Below are positions 48,286-57,392 of a DNA stretch of 64,000 bases, one piece after another. A model generated the notes under the pieces. The model made no database searches. It was not told where the DNA came from and saw only the letters and a list, made by a program, of their open reading frames with translations. The DNA is from Kaistella faecalis (GTDB taxonomy: Bacteria > Bacteroidota > Bacteroidia > Flavobacteriales > Weeksellaceae): NCBI RefSeq assembly GCF_019195395.1, contig NZ_CP078067.1, forward strand, positions 62,001 through 126,000. Reading direction: 5' to 3'. The position numbers were made by a program, and so were the translations under genes. Numbering within the stretch: the first letter of the stretch is position 1; each line of letters begins with the position of its first letter.

Positions 48286-49377
48286 ATGAAATGTGGAATC
48301 GTAGGTTTGCCCAATGTAGGTAAATCAACCCTTTTTAACTGTCTGAGCAACGCTAAAGCACAGTCTGCCAACTATCCGTTCTGTACGATTGAACCCAATC
48401 TGGGAACCGTTTCCGTTCCGGATCAGCGTTTATTCGAACTTGAAAAACTGGTAAACCCTGAACGTGTTTTACCGGCCGTAGTAGAAATTGTAGATATTGC
48501 CGGACTGGTGAAGGGCGCAAGTAAAGGGGAAGGTCTGGGAAATCAGTTTCTGGCAAATATCCGCGAATGCGAAGCGATAATCCATGTTTTAAGATGTTTC
48601 GAAAACGGAAACATCATTCACGTAGAAGGAACTGTTGATCCGCTGCGTGACAAAGAAATCATCGACATCGAACTGCAGCTTAAAGATATGGAGGCGATAG
48701 GTAAAGCAGTTGATAAAGCTAAAAAGTTCATTAAATCCGGTAAAAAGGAAGATGTTTTAACTTATGAAACCCTTCAAAATCTACAGAAATTTGTAGAAGA
48801 CGGTAAAAATGCGAGAGAATTTCAAATGGATGATTTTGCACAGTCTGTGATTTCTGAAATTCAGCTTCTCACCAACAAACCGGTTCTTTATGTTTGTAAT
48901 GTGGATGAAAATTCCATTAAAAACGGCAACGAATGGATCGCCAAAATCGAGGAAATGGCAGCGAAAGAAAACGCTGAAGTGGTTGTTTTGGCTGCACAGA
49001 TCGAAGCCGACATCAACGAACTGGAAACTTTCGAGGAAAGACAGATGTTCCTTGAAGAACTTGGGCTGGAAGAACCTGGCGTTAACCGACTCATCAGAAA
49101 AGCTTACGACCTGCTGAAACTTCAGACCTATTTTACAGCGGGAGTGAAGGAAGTTCGTGCCTGGACCATCGGTCAGGGTTGGACAGCACCACAGGCGGCA
49201 GGAGTGATTCATACCGATTTCGAAAAAGGATTTATCCGTGCTGAAGTGATCGGCTATGAGGATTTCCTCAATTTCGGTTCTGAAGCCAAAGTAAAGGAAG
49301 CCGGTAAAATGAGGGTAGAAGGAAAAGAATACATCGTTAAAGACGGTGACGTGATGCATTTCAGATTTAATGTATAA
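48286..49377 (+). CDS. ychF: Redox-regulated ATPase YchF
   Basis: A 363-residue Obg-family P-loop protein, full length. G1 GLPNVGKSTLFN is near residue 7, G3 DIAGLVKGASKGEGLG near 68-83, the YchF version of G4 (NVDE, near 204) and the TGS domain at the C-terminus (TIGQGWTAPQAAGVIHTDFE, then EGKEYIVKDGDVMHFRFNV). Known: binds ATP rather than GTP, associates with ribosomes, and influences oxidative stress response. Monocistronic with a terminator after it. Confidence 0.97.
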   Translation: MKCGIVGLPNVGKSTLFNCLSNAKAQSANYPFCTIEPNLGTVSVPDQRLFELEKLVNPERVLPAVVEIVDIAGLVKGASKGEGLGNQFLANIRECEAIIHVLRCFENGNIIHVEGTVDPLRDKEIIDIELQLKDMEAIGKAVDKAKKFIKSGKKEDVLTYETLQNLQKFVEDGKNAREFQMDDFAQSVISEIQLLTNKPVLYVCNVDENSIKNGNEWIAKIEEMAAKENAEVVVLAAQIEADINELETFEERQMFLEELGLEEPGVNRLIRKAYDLLKLQTYFTAGVKEVRAWTIGQGWTAPQAAGVIHTDFEKGFIRAEVIGYEDFLNFGSEAKVKEAGKMRVEGKEYIVKDGDVMHFRFNV

Positions 49378-49417
49378 AGTAATATTTGCATACCATCACT
49401 TACAGTATAATTCAAAG

Positions 49418-49441
49418 CAGGCAATTAAGCCTGTTTTTTTT
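49418..49441 (+). terminator. Terminator of ychF
   Basis: CAGGC and GCCTG make a short stem, followed by an eight-T run, 40 bp past the ychF stop. Confidence 0.8.
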
Positions 49442-49497
49442 ATGTCTTAAAATCTGTTAAATTAACATATATCAACGTTTTAAGATTTTAGTTGACC

Positions 49498-49505
49498 TAA
49501 ATTTG
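49498..49505 (+). promoter_or_regulatory. -7 box (TAAATTTG) of the SDR gene
   Basis: TAAATTTG lies 66 bp before the ATG of the following SDR gene. Confidence 0.55.
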
Positions 49506-49571
49506 TAAGAAACTCCAAGATCTTCAGGGACACAGAAATTACTTCAATTTAAATTTTTAAATATAAAACCT

Positions 49572-50327
49572 ATGAAAAAGCTAGAAAACAAAGTAGCGAT
49601 CATTACAGGCGCAGGTTCCGGAATCGGAAAAGCTACCGCAGTACTTTTTGCCAAAGAAGGCGCTAAAGTTGTGGTGAGCGACATCAACGAAGAGCATGGC
49701 AAAAAAGTTGTGGAAGAAATTAATAGCAGCGGCGCAGAAGCCATTTTCGTGAAAGCAGATTCGTCCAGCCCGGAAGATAACGAAAGACTTGTTGAAGAAA
49801 CGCTGAAAGCATTCGGCAAGCTTGATGTTGCGGTGAACAACGCCGGAATCGGCGGCGAAGTTAACAAAGCAGGTGATATGTCTGTGGAAGGCTGGAAAAA
49901 AGTAATTGATATCAATCTTTCAGGAGTTTTCTACGGCGTGAAATACCAGGCTCCCGCAATGGTAAAAAACGGTAGCGGCAGCATCATTAATATCGCGTCT
50001 ATCCTCGGTCAGGCAGGTTTCGCAACCTCATCCGGTTATGTGGCCGCAAAACACGGTGTCGTAGGGCTTACCAAATCAGTTGCGTGGGAATATGCTAAAG
50101 ATAATGTGCGCATTAATGCAGTAGGACCGGGATTTATTTACAGCGGAATGGTGAACGAAGAAGCGATGGGCAGAGAAGCACTTGACTTCCTCGAAACCAA
50201 ACATGCTTTCGGCAGATTGGGCCAACCTGAGGAAATCGCGGCAATGCTGCTTTTCCTGGCTTCAGATGATGCTTCTTTCGTGACCGGATCTTATTATCCT
50301 GTAGACGGCGGATATCTGGCAGTTTAG
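49572..50327 (+). CDS. SDR-family oxidoreductase
   Basis: A 251-residue classical SDR. Cofactor motif IITGAGSGIGKATA near residues 9-22, DINEEHGKK near 38 after strand 2, NNAGIGG near 88-94, catalytic Ser in NIASILG near 138-144, YVAAKHG near 155-161 with Tyr and Lys, and C-terminal FVTGSYYPVDGGYLAV. It resembles glucose/3-oxoacyl reductase types; the substrate is not determined. Two genes with similar redox roles are adjacent (this SDR and the FMN reductase), possibly under one control. Confidence 0.9.
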   Translation: MKKLENKVAIITGAGSGIGKATAVLFAKEGAKVVVSDINEEHGKKVVEEINSSGAEAIFVKADSSSPEDNERLVEETLKAFGKLDVAVNNAGIGGEVNKAGDMSVEGWKKVIDINLSGVFYGVKYQAPAMVKNGSGSIINIASILGQAGFATSSGYVAAKHGVVGLTKSVAWEYAKDNVRINAVGPGFIYSGMVNEEAMGREALDFLETKHAFGRLGQPEEIAAMLLFLASDDASFVTGSYYPVDGGYLAV

Positions 50328-50395
50328 GGAATTTTAAATTATATGTGGGTGATTTAAAGGTTTAAATTCATCTAATCTTAACACTAAAAATTATT

Positions 50396-50941
50396 ATGGC
50401 AAAAAAAATTGCAGTGCTTGTAGGCTCATTAAGAAAAGATTCATACAACAGAAAGATCGCTAATGAATTGATCAGGCTTTCGCAAGGAAATCTGGAAATG
50501 GAAATTGTTGAAATTGGAAATCTTCCGCTATATAACGAAGATCTGGATCAAAGTCCTCCGCCGGAATGGACAGATTTCCGCGCTAAAGTTAAAGCCGCTG
50601 ATGGTGTTCTATTTGTCTCTCCAGAATACAACCGGACCATTCCCGGCGCTTTAAAAAACGCCATCGACGTTGGTTCACGGCCCTATGGCAGCAGCGTTTG
50701 GCAAAGCAAACCGGGAGCTGTTGTTACCGCTTCCCCAAGCTCATTGGGCGCGTTTGGTGCCAACCATAATATCCGTCAGGCCGTTGTGTTTCTGGATGTT
50801 TATATGATGGCGCAGCCCGAAGCTTATATCGGTAATGCCGCTGAAATTTTTAAAGAAGATGGAACAACCGTGGTAGAAGCTACCGAAAAATTTCTGAAAA
50901 GTTTTGTCGAAAGCTATCAGAAATGGGTCGAAAAATTTTAG
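50396..50941 (+). CDS. NADPH-dependent FMN reductase-like protein
   Basis: A 181-residue flavodoxin-like protein: KIAVLVGSLRKDSYNRKIAN near residues 3-22 (phosphate loop of FMN), SPEYNRTIPGALKNAIDVGS near 79-98, and KPGAVVTASPSSLGAFGAN near 107-125. Known of the family: NAD(P)H-dependent FMN or quinone/azo reductases. It directly follows the SDR with a 68-bp gap and has a terminator after it. Substrate unknown. Confidence 0.9.
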   Translation: MAKKIAVLVGSLRKDSYNRKIANELIRLSQGNLEMEIVEIGNLPLYNEDLDQSPPPEWTDFRAKVKAADGVLFVSPEYNRTIPGALKNAIDVGSRPYGSSVWQSKPGAVVTASPSSLGAFGANHNIRQAVVFLDVYMMAQPEAYIGNAAEIFKEDGTTVVEATEKFLKSFVESYQKWVEKF

Positions 50942-50956
50942 ATAAAACCATTTTAT

Positions 50957-50988
50957 TAAAACCTTTTCATTTTGGAAAGGTTTTTTTT
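50957..50988 (+). terminator. Terminator after the FMN reductase gene
   Basis: AACCTTTTC and GAAAGGTT pair over a short loop, followed by eight Ts. Confidence 0.83.
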
Positions 50989-51068
50989 GTGTCTTAAAGT
51001 GGCGCAGGAGTATGTTCTTAAAGGAATTATGCTTAAATTTAGGTGTCTGTAAAACATAAAATAATACC

Positions 51069-53726
51069 ATGTGGTTTACCAAATCGATCAATGAAACTTT
51101 AGATAATCTTAAAGTAAACCCCGAGAAAGGCCTGACTGAAGATGAAGTGGTACTCCGAAGGAATAAGTTCGGAGAAAATAAACTTCAGGCGAAGAAAAAG
51201 AAAACTGTTTTTCAGATCTTTCTTTCGCAGCTCAACGACTGGCTGATTTATGTACTTTTTGCCGCAGTAATGATCACTTTACTTATGGGCGAGTATGTGG
51301 ATTCGGTGATCATTGTTTTGGTTATTATGATTAATGCCGGAATTGGCGTTTATCAGGAAGTAAAAGCCGGAAAAGCGATTGAAGCCCTGATAAAAATGTC
51401 GTCGCCAAAAGCACTGGTGAAAAGAGATGCTCATACCAAAGAAATCGACAGTGCCGAACTTGTTCCAGGCGATATTGTAATTCTTGAAGCCGGACGAATT
51501 ATTCCCGCCGACCTTCGACTGATTGAAACTGCCAATCTTCAGACCGAAGAATCGGCCCTTACCGGTGAATCTGTACCCGAAAACAAAAAGGCTGAAGATA
51601 TTTATGATGATCCAAATACGCCGATTGGTGACCGTGAAAACCAAGCTTTCATGACTTCAGTCGTGACTTACGGACGGGGCGTAGGCGTTGTTGTAGAAAC
51701 CGGAATGAAAACCGAAGTGGGAAAAATTGCACACCTTATTGATAACGAAGAATCTACCAAAACTCCGCTGGAGAAAAGACTTAATGATCTTGGTAAAATG
51801 CTCGGAAAGGTTGCGGTGGCCATCTGCGCTTTTATTTTTGTTTTAGCATGGTTTCAGGGCAGGGATTTGGCTGAAATGTTTCTTACTGCTGTATCGCTGG
51901 CAGTAGCTTCTATTCCGGAAGGATTGGCGGCCATTGTAGCGGTGGTACTTTCGATAGGCGTGACTTCTATGTCGAAGAAAAATGCGATCATCCGCCGCCT
52001 TCCCGCAGTGGAAACGCTGGGTTCGGTTAATGTCATCTGTTCCGATAAAACAGGGACTTTAACCATGAATAAAATGACGGTTACTCAGATTTTTACCTCC
52101 GATGGTCTGATTGATCTGGATGATGACAAGACACATGAAATTCCAAACTCTGCAAAATTTCTTGCCAAAGGCATGATCCTGTGTTCTGATGCAACACTCG
52201 AAAACGGCAGTTCGACCGGAGATCCCACCGAAATTGCACTGTTGGCGCTGGGAGACACTATTAATCTGGACAGAAAAGATTTGAGCAGAAACACCAAAAG
52301 AATCAATGAAAAAGCTTTCGACAGTGACAGAAAAATGATGTCGGTTCTGGTGAAGGAAGAAGATGGGGATTATAAGGTTTTCACGAAGGGAGCATTGGGA
52401 AGTCTGAAAAAAGTCTGTACTAAAATATTTATTGCCGGTGAAATCCGGGATGTTAGAGCCAGTGATTTGGAAAATTTCAGCAATGCAGCACGGCAAATGT
52501 CGGATCAGGCATTGCGGACATTAGCTTTGGCATACAAAACCGCCGCAAAAGATACTCAACCCGGAGAAATGGAGCAGGAGCTGGTACTTCTTGGTCTCGT
52601 AGGCATGATTGATCCGGCGAGAGACGAAGTGAAACCTTCCATCGCACTTGCCAAAAATGCAGGAATTAAGACAGTAATGATTACCGGTGATCACAAAAAC
52701 ACAGCCTTTGCCATTGCGAAAGATCTGGAAATCGCACAGCATCCCGACGAAGTCATTACCGGTCCCGAACTGGATGATTTAAGCGAAGAAGACTTAAAGA
52801 ATAAGGTGGATCAGTACCTCGTATATGCCCGTGTGTCGCCTGAGCACAAAGTAAAGATTGTACGTGCCCTTAAAGCCAACGGAAATATTGTTTCCATGAC
52901 GGGCGACGGGGTAAATGATGCCCCGTCATTAAATGCTGCAGACATTGGGGTAGCCATGGGAATTACCGGTACAGACGTTGCAAAAGGCGCTTCTGACATG
53001 ATTCTGACTGATGATAATTTTTCCACCATCGTAAAAGCTATAGAGCAGGGCAGAAATATTTACAGCAATATTAAAAAGTCGGTGATATTTCTGCTTACCT
53101 GCAATCTGGGTGAAGTGGTTTTGATGGTTATAGCTTTGCTTATAGGTTGGGCGTCGCCGCTCATTGCCACACAGCTTTTATGGATTAATTTAATCACCGA
53201 TTCTCTGCCGGCCATTGCGTTGGGAATGGACCATGGCGACCCTGAGGTAATGAATGAAAACCCTCGTGATCCGAAAGAAAATTTCTTTTCTCATGGGGCA
53301 GGTCTGCAGGCTGTTTTGGGCGGTCTCTTTATCGGGCTTATCTGTATTTTCGCGTTCTGGTTCGGATATTACGAGATGGGATATTCGCCCTCAGATAGAA
53401 ATGTCCCGGACGAAGTAGTAAAAAATGCGAGGACTTTGGCTTTTATGGTGTTGGTATTTGCTCAGCTTTTCTACTCTCTGGGATTAAGAAATATGAAAAA
53501 GAGTATTTTCGAAGTTGGGTTTTTCAGCAACAAATACCTGATCGGTGCTATTGTTTTGGGAATTCTGCTTCAGGTTCTGGTGCTTTTTGTTCCACTACTT
53601 CGGGATGCTTTCAAGCTTCATATGTTGGACCAGAAGGGATGGATCATGGCGGCAATACTTGGTTTAATGCCACTCACCGCGCACGAACTCTACAAAATGC
53701 TGTTTAAGCGGCACGCTGATAATTAA
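51069..53726 (+). CDS. Calcium-type P-type ATPase (P2A/P2B-like)
   Basis: An 885-residue P-type ATPase. It carries the TGES dephosphorylation motif at residues 165-168, SIPEGL in helix M4 near 281-286 (calcium site motif), phospho-Asp in DKTGTLT at 326-332, and TGDGVNDAPSLNAADIGVAM in the P domain; about ten membrane helices are visible. The N-terminal cation-ATPase domain and the C-terminal four-helix block are complete. Likely exports Ca2+ (or Mn2+) from the cytoplasm. Next to an AI-2E transporter gene; the spacing is short (30 bp), so an operon is plausible. Confidence 0.92.
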   Translation: MWFTKSINETLDNLKVNPEKGLTEDEVVLRRNKFGENKLQAKKKKTVFQIFLSQLNDWLIYVLFAAVMITLLMGEYVDSVIIVLVIMINAGIGVYQEVKAGKAIEALIKMSSPKALVKRDAHTKEIDSAELVPGDIVILEAGRIIPADLRLIETANLQTEESALTGESVPENKKAEDIYDDPNTPIGDRENQAFMTSVVTYGRGVGVVVETGMKTEVGKIAHLIDNEESTKTPLEKRLNDLGKMLGKVAVAICAFIFVLAWFQGRDLAEMFLTAVSLAVASIPEGLAAIVAVVLSIGVTSMSKKNAIIRRLPAVETLGSVNVICSDKTGTLTMNKMTVTQIFTSDGLIDLDDDKTHEIPNSAKFLAKGMILCSDATLENGSSTGDPTEIALLALGDTINLDRKDLSRNTKRINEKAFDSDRKMMSVLVKEEDGDYKVFTKGALGSLKKVCTKIFIAGEIRDVRASDLENFSNAARQMSDQALRTLALAYKTAAKDTQPGEMEQELVLLGLVGMIDPARDEVKPSIALAKNAGIKTVMITGDHKNTAFAIAKDLEIAQHPDEVITGPELDDLSEEDLKNKVDQYLVYARVSPEHKVKIVRALKANGNIVSMTGDGVNDAPSLNAADIGVAMGITGTDVAKGASDMILTDDNFSTIVKAIEQGRNIYSNIKKSVIFLLTCNLGEVVLMVIALLIGWASPLIATQLLWINLITDSLPAIALGMDHGDPEVMNENPRDPKENFFSHGAGLQAVLGGLFIGLICIFAFWFGYYEMGYSPSDRNVPDEVVKNARTLAFMVLVFAQLFYSLGLRNMKKSIFEVGFFSNKYLIGAIVLGILLQVLVLFVPLLRDAFKLHMLDQKGWIMAAILGLMPLTAHELYKMLFKRHADN

Positions 53727-53755
53727 ATGTTTTTTTAAGTAAAAATCCGGGAAAC

Positions 53756-54835
53756 ATGCAAAAACTGTTTGAGAAAATCAATGTTCAGAAAGCCATTTTA
53801 TTCATCGCGCTTCTGCTTATTCTGATTATTTTGGTTGAACTGAAGTATTTTATATCAGGTTTGCTGGGTGCGATCACGCTGTATGTACTTACCCGAAAGT
53901 TTTATCTGAGACTTGTTGAGGAGAAAAAACGCAATAAGAACCTCTCGATCACGCTGATTATATTTTTAATCATTATCACTTTTGCCATACCGCTCTGGAT
54001 CATTCTGGAGATTCTGATACCCAAAATTAATGAGTTTCTCAGTGACCGGGATGCAATTCTGGATAAATTCAATTCAATCCGCATACTGATTGAAAACAAT
54101 GAATTCCTAAAACGTTTTGATCTTACTTTTTCGGATGAGAAGGTCCTGCAGCTGTTGAATAAAATTGTTTCCTATATTCCCTCAACGGTGCAGTGGGTAG
54201 GGCAGACTTTTGCCAATATTTTCACAGCGCTTTTCATCCTTTATTTCATGCTCATCAACGCCAGAGTGATGGAGGAAAGATTCAAAGAACTGCTGCCGGT
54301 TTCTAAGGAAAGTAAAAAGTTTTTTCTCCGGGAAAATGCCGATCTCATTACCTCGAATGCGTACGGGATCCCTATTTTAGGGTTTGCACAGGGAGTGATC
54401 GCGATGATCGGATATTCAATTTTTGGTGTCCACAATGCGATTTTTTGGGGATTATTAACAGGTGCGGCCTCTATTGTTCCGGTTTTAGGAACCATGTTTA
54501 TTTATATTCCTGTATGTGTTTATCAGATTGCGAGTGGAGACGTAAGCGGCGGGTTATTCCTTACTTTATACTGTCTGGTTCTTGTGGGCGGCATTGATAA
54601 TGTTTTACGTTTTACCCTGTTGAAAAAAATGGCAGATATTCATCCTCTTATTACAGTTTTCGGAGTGGTTTTAGGGCTGAAAATCTTTGGGGTAATGGGT
54701 CTCGTTTTTGGTCCAGTTTTGCTTTCCCTGCCGGGAATTCTTTTTAAAATCTACAAGATTGAAAAAGGTCTGGGAAAAAAGGAAAATTCAGCGGAAACGG
54801 ATGAAATGATAATCCCTGCAGACCCGGAAATCTAA
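53756..54835 (+). CDS. AI-2E family (YdiK/PerM-like) transporter
   Basis: A 359-residue membrane protein with seven or eight helices. The family pattern is clear: an N-terminal double helix (AILFIALLLILIILVELKYF, then LGAITLYVLT), a soluble helical stretch about 95-150, PSTVQWVGQTFANIFTALFI, and the conserved GAASIVPVLGTMFIYIP near 238-254, GGIDNVLRFTLLKKMADIHP and GLVFGPVLLSLPG. Known of the family: transport of signalling molecules or ions across the inner membrane, including sodium/proton exchange in some; the substrate here is unknown. Confidence 0.9.
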   Translation: MQKLFEKINVQKAILFIALLLILIILVELKYFISGLLGAITLYVLTRKFYLRLVEEKKRNKNLSITLIIFLIIITFAIPLWIILEILIPKINEFLSDRDAILDKFNSIRILIENNEFLKRFDLTFSDEKVLQLLNKIVSYIPSTVQWVGQTFANIFTALFILYFMLINARVMEERFKELLPVSKESKKFFLRENADLITSNAYGIPILGFAQGVIAMIGYSIFGVHNAIFWGLLTGAASIVPVLGTMFIYIPVCVYQIASGDVSGGLFLTLYCLVLVGGIDNVLRFTLLKKMADIHPLITVFGVVLGLKIFGVMGLVFGPVLLSLPGILFKIYKIEKGLGKKENSAETDEMIIPADPEI

Positions 54836-54959
54836 GCTGAACTTTATCATCATCTACTGAACTTCTATCAGCATTAATCCAAGAATTTAACATTTCGGAT
54901 TCAATATGATACGCATCAATTATTTTTCCACAAAATTTTATATATAAATTTAGTTTCGC

Positions 54960-54967
54960 TATTTTTG
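54960..54967 (+). promoter_or_regulatory. -7 box (TATTTTTG) of parE
   Basis: TATTTTTG fits TAnnTTTG, 36 bp before the parE ATG. Confidence 0.65.
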
Positions 54968-55003
54968 TGAGTTACTGAATTTTAAAAGCATTCTGCGAAA
55001 ACC

Positions 55004-56887
55004 ATGAGCGAAAACACCACTGTAAATTATTCCGAAGATAACATCAGAACCCTCGACTGGCAGGAACATATCCGGATTCGTCCCGGAATGTACATCGGAA
55101 AGCTGGGCGACGGCTCTTCAGCAGACGACGGGATTTATATTTTGCTCAAAGAAATCATCGACAATTCCATTGATGAGTTCGTAATGAAATCCGGTAAAAG
55201 GATCGAAATTAAAATTGATGAAGGTAAAGCAACCATCCGCGATTTCGGACGAGGGATTCCTTTAGGGAAAGTAGTTGACGCCGTTTCTAAAATGAATACC
55301 GGAGGAAAATACGACTCCAAAGCTTTTAAAAAATCAGTCGGGTTAAATGGGGTAGGTACGAAAGCGGTAAATGCACTTTCTGAATATTTCCGTGTAAAAT
55401 CGGTACGTGAAGGGAAAGTAAAAGTTGCTGAGTTTTCTAAAGGAATGATCACCAACGATAATGCCGAAACTGAAACATCAGACCGAAACGGTACCGAAAT
55501 CACTTTTATTCCCGACGGAACTATTTTTACCCATTTCAAATTCAGGAAAGAGTATATCGAAAAGATGCTCAAGAATTACTGTTACCTGAATCCCGGACTG
55601 AAAATTATCTTCAACGGGGAAACGTATTTTTCCGAAAACGGACTGAAAGACCTTTTACAGGAAGAAATTGAAGGTGAAATCTTATATCCCATCGTTCATT
55701 TGAAAGATGAAGACATTGAGGTTGCGATTACCCATTCGGATAAATCCCAGTCTGAAACTTATTTTTCTTTTGTCAACGGGCAGAATACAACACAGGGTGG
55801 AACGCATTTGAATGCCTTCCGCGAAGCCTACGTAAAAACCATCCGTGAATATTTCAATAAAAACTTCGAAGCGGCTGATATCAGGAAGTCTATTATTGCT
55901 GCCATTGCCATTAAGGTAATTGAGCCGGTATTCGAATCACAGACTAAAACAAAATTAGGTTCCAACGAAATGGAGCCAGGAAAGGAAACCGTAAGAACTT
56001 TCATTACCAACTTTTTAAAGAATAAACTGGATAATTTCCTGCACCAGAATCAGGAGATTGCAGAAGCAATTCACCGTAAAATTATTATTTCTGAAAGGGA
56101 GAGAAAAGAACTTTCAGGGATTCAGAAACTGGCGCGCGAAAGAGCAAAAAAGGTTTCGCTTCACAACAAAAAACTCCGCGACTGCCGCGAACATTATAAC
56201 GACCAGAAAGCCGTAAGAAAAGGGGAAACCATGATCTTCATTACCGAGGGTGATTCCGCTTCCGGCTCTATTACCAAATCGCGGGATGTGGAAACCCAGG
56301 CAGTTTTCTCGTTAAAAGGTAAGCCTCTGAACTGTTACGGACTCACCAAAAGAGTAGTTTACGAAAACGAAGAATTCAATCTCCTTCAGGCAGCACTGAA
56401 TATTGAAGATTCGCTGGAAGATTTGCGCTACAACCACGTGATTATCGCTACCGATGCCGATGTGGACGGGATGCACATCCGCCTGCTCATGATTACCTTC
56501 TTCCTGCAGTTTTTTCCCGATTTAATCAAAAACGGACATCTTTATATTTTGCAGACTCCATTGTTCCGCGTAAGAAACAAGAAAGAAACCCGCTACTGTT
56601 ACTCCGAGACTGAACGGATAAAAGCCTTAAATGAACTCGGGAAGAATCCTGAGATTACCCGCTTTAAAGGTCTTGGGGAGATTTCTCCGGACGAGTTCAA
56701 GCATTTTATCGGCAAGGATATCCGTCTTGAACCGGTGGTTTTAGGAAAAGACCAGACCATCGAACAGCTTCTGGAATTCTATATGGGTAAAAACACACCC
56801 GACCGGCAGACATTTATCCTGCAGAATCTGGTGGTCGAGGATCCCGATATCGATAAGAAAGAAATCCTAACCCACGCCGAAGTGTAA
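55004..56887 (+). CDS. parE: DNA topoisomerase IV subunit B (ParE)
   Basis: A 627-residue type IIA topoisomerase ATPase subunit. GHKL residues: EIIDNSID at 50-57, DFGRGIP at 80-86, [13 protein letters not shown] near 113-125. QTKTKLG near 313-319 contacts ATP. TOPRIM: EGDSAS at 415-420 and DADVDGMH near 484-491, and the end RFKGLGE. The length and lack of an insert between TOPRIM and C-terminus fit ParE rather than GyrB, and parC is just downstream. Known role: ATP-driven decatenation of sister chromosomes. Confidence 0.94.
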   Translation: MSENTTVNYSEDNIRTLDWQEHIRIRPGMYIGKLGDGSSADDGIYILLKEIIDNSIDEFVMKSGKRIEIKIDEGKATIRDFGRGIPLGKVVDAVSKMNTGGKYDSKAFKKSVGLNGVGTKAVNALSEYFRVKSVREGKVKVAEFSKGMITNDNAETETSDRNGTEITFIPDGTIFTHFKFRKEYIEKMLKNYCYLNPGLKIIFNGETYFSENGLKDLLQEEIEGEILYPIVHLKDEDIEVAITHSDKSQSETYFSFVNGQNTTQGGTHLNAFREAYVKTIREYFNKNFEAADIRKSIIAAIAIKVIEPVFESQTKTKLGSNEMEPGKETVRTFITNFLKNKLDNFLHQNQEIAEAIHRKIIISERERKELSGIQKLARERAKKVSLHNKKLRDCREHYNDQKAVRKGETMIFITEGDSASGSITKSRDVETQAVFSLKGKPLNCYGLTKRVVYENEEFNLLQAALNIEDSLEDLRYNHVIIATDADVDGMHIRLLMITFFLQFFPDLIKNGHLYILQTPLFRVRNKKETRYCYSETERIKALNELGKNPEITRFKGLGEISPDEFKHFIGKDIRLEPVVLGKDQTIEQLLEFYMGKNTPDRQTFILQNLVVEDPDIDKKEILTHAEV

Positions 56888-56905
56888 GAAACCTTAGAAT
56901 ACGAC

Positions 56906-57388
56906 ATGAGACTCAATAACCGAAACAAAGCAGGTTTCTATAATTTTATAAGCACTACAATTCTACTGATTTTCGTATTTGGCTGTGGAGCATTCTTTAT
57001 GGAACTTTTTAAATTTGATTTTTTAGGTAAAGGCACAACTGCCTTGCTCATTATCATTCCCAGTTTTCTAGGTTTGATATTTTATCTCAGAGGTCGGCAG
57101 ATCTTCGAATACGACAGCGATGGTGAAGCTCTGAATTTCAAAAACCGCAATGTTTTATTTTACGAGAAGGCTATCAGCGACGAATTTCCCAAGTATAAAC
57201 TCGTCAGCTACGAAATCATCGATGTCCTTATTTTCCGAAAACTCTATATTAGCGTTTCCAGCAAAAAAAATAAGGTAATCACCTTAAAATACGATATATC
57301 TTACCTGAGTAAAAAGGAACTGAAAGACCTGAAATTCTCGTTAAGCAAAGTCATTAAAGAAAACCAAGAAATTAAGAGAGAGCAATAA
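56906..57388 (+). CDS. Small membrane protein between parE and parC
   Basis: A 160-residue protein with two N-terminal membrane helices (about 14-35 and 43-62) and a cytoplasmic PH-like beta region (RQIFEYDSDGEALNFKNRNV near 69-88, FRKLYISVSSKKNKVITLKY near 111-130). I do not recognise a named family. It sits 18 bp after parE and 4 bp before parC, so it is in the same transcript, but the sequence shows no topoisomerase link. Confidence 0.82.
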   Translation: MRLNNRNKAGFYNFISTTILLIFVFGCGAFFMELFKFDFLGKGTTALLIIIPSFLGLIFYLRGRQIFEYDSDGEALNFKNRNVLFYEKAISDEFPKYKLVSYEIIDVLIFRKLYISVSSKKNKVITLKYDISYLSKKELKDLKFSLSKVIKENQEIKREQ

Positions 57389-57392
57389 GTTG

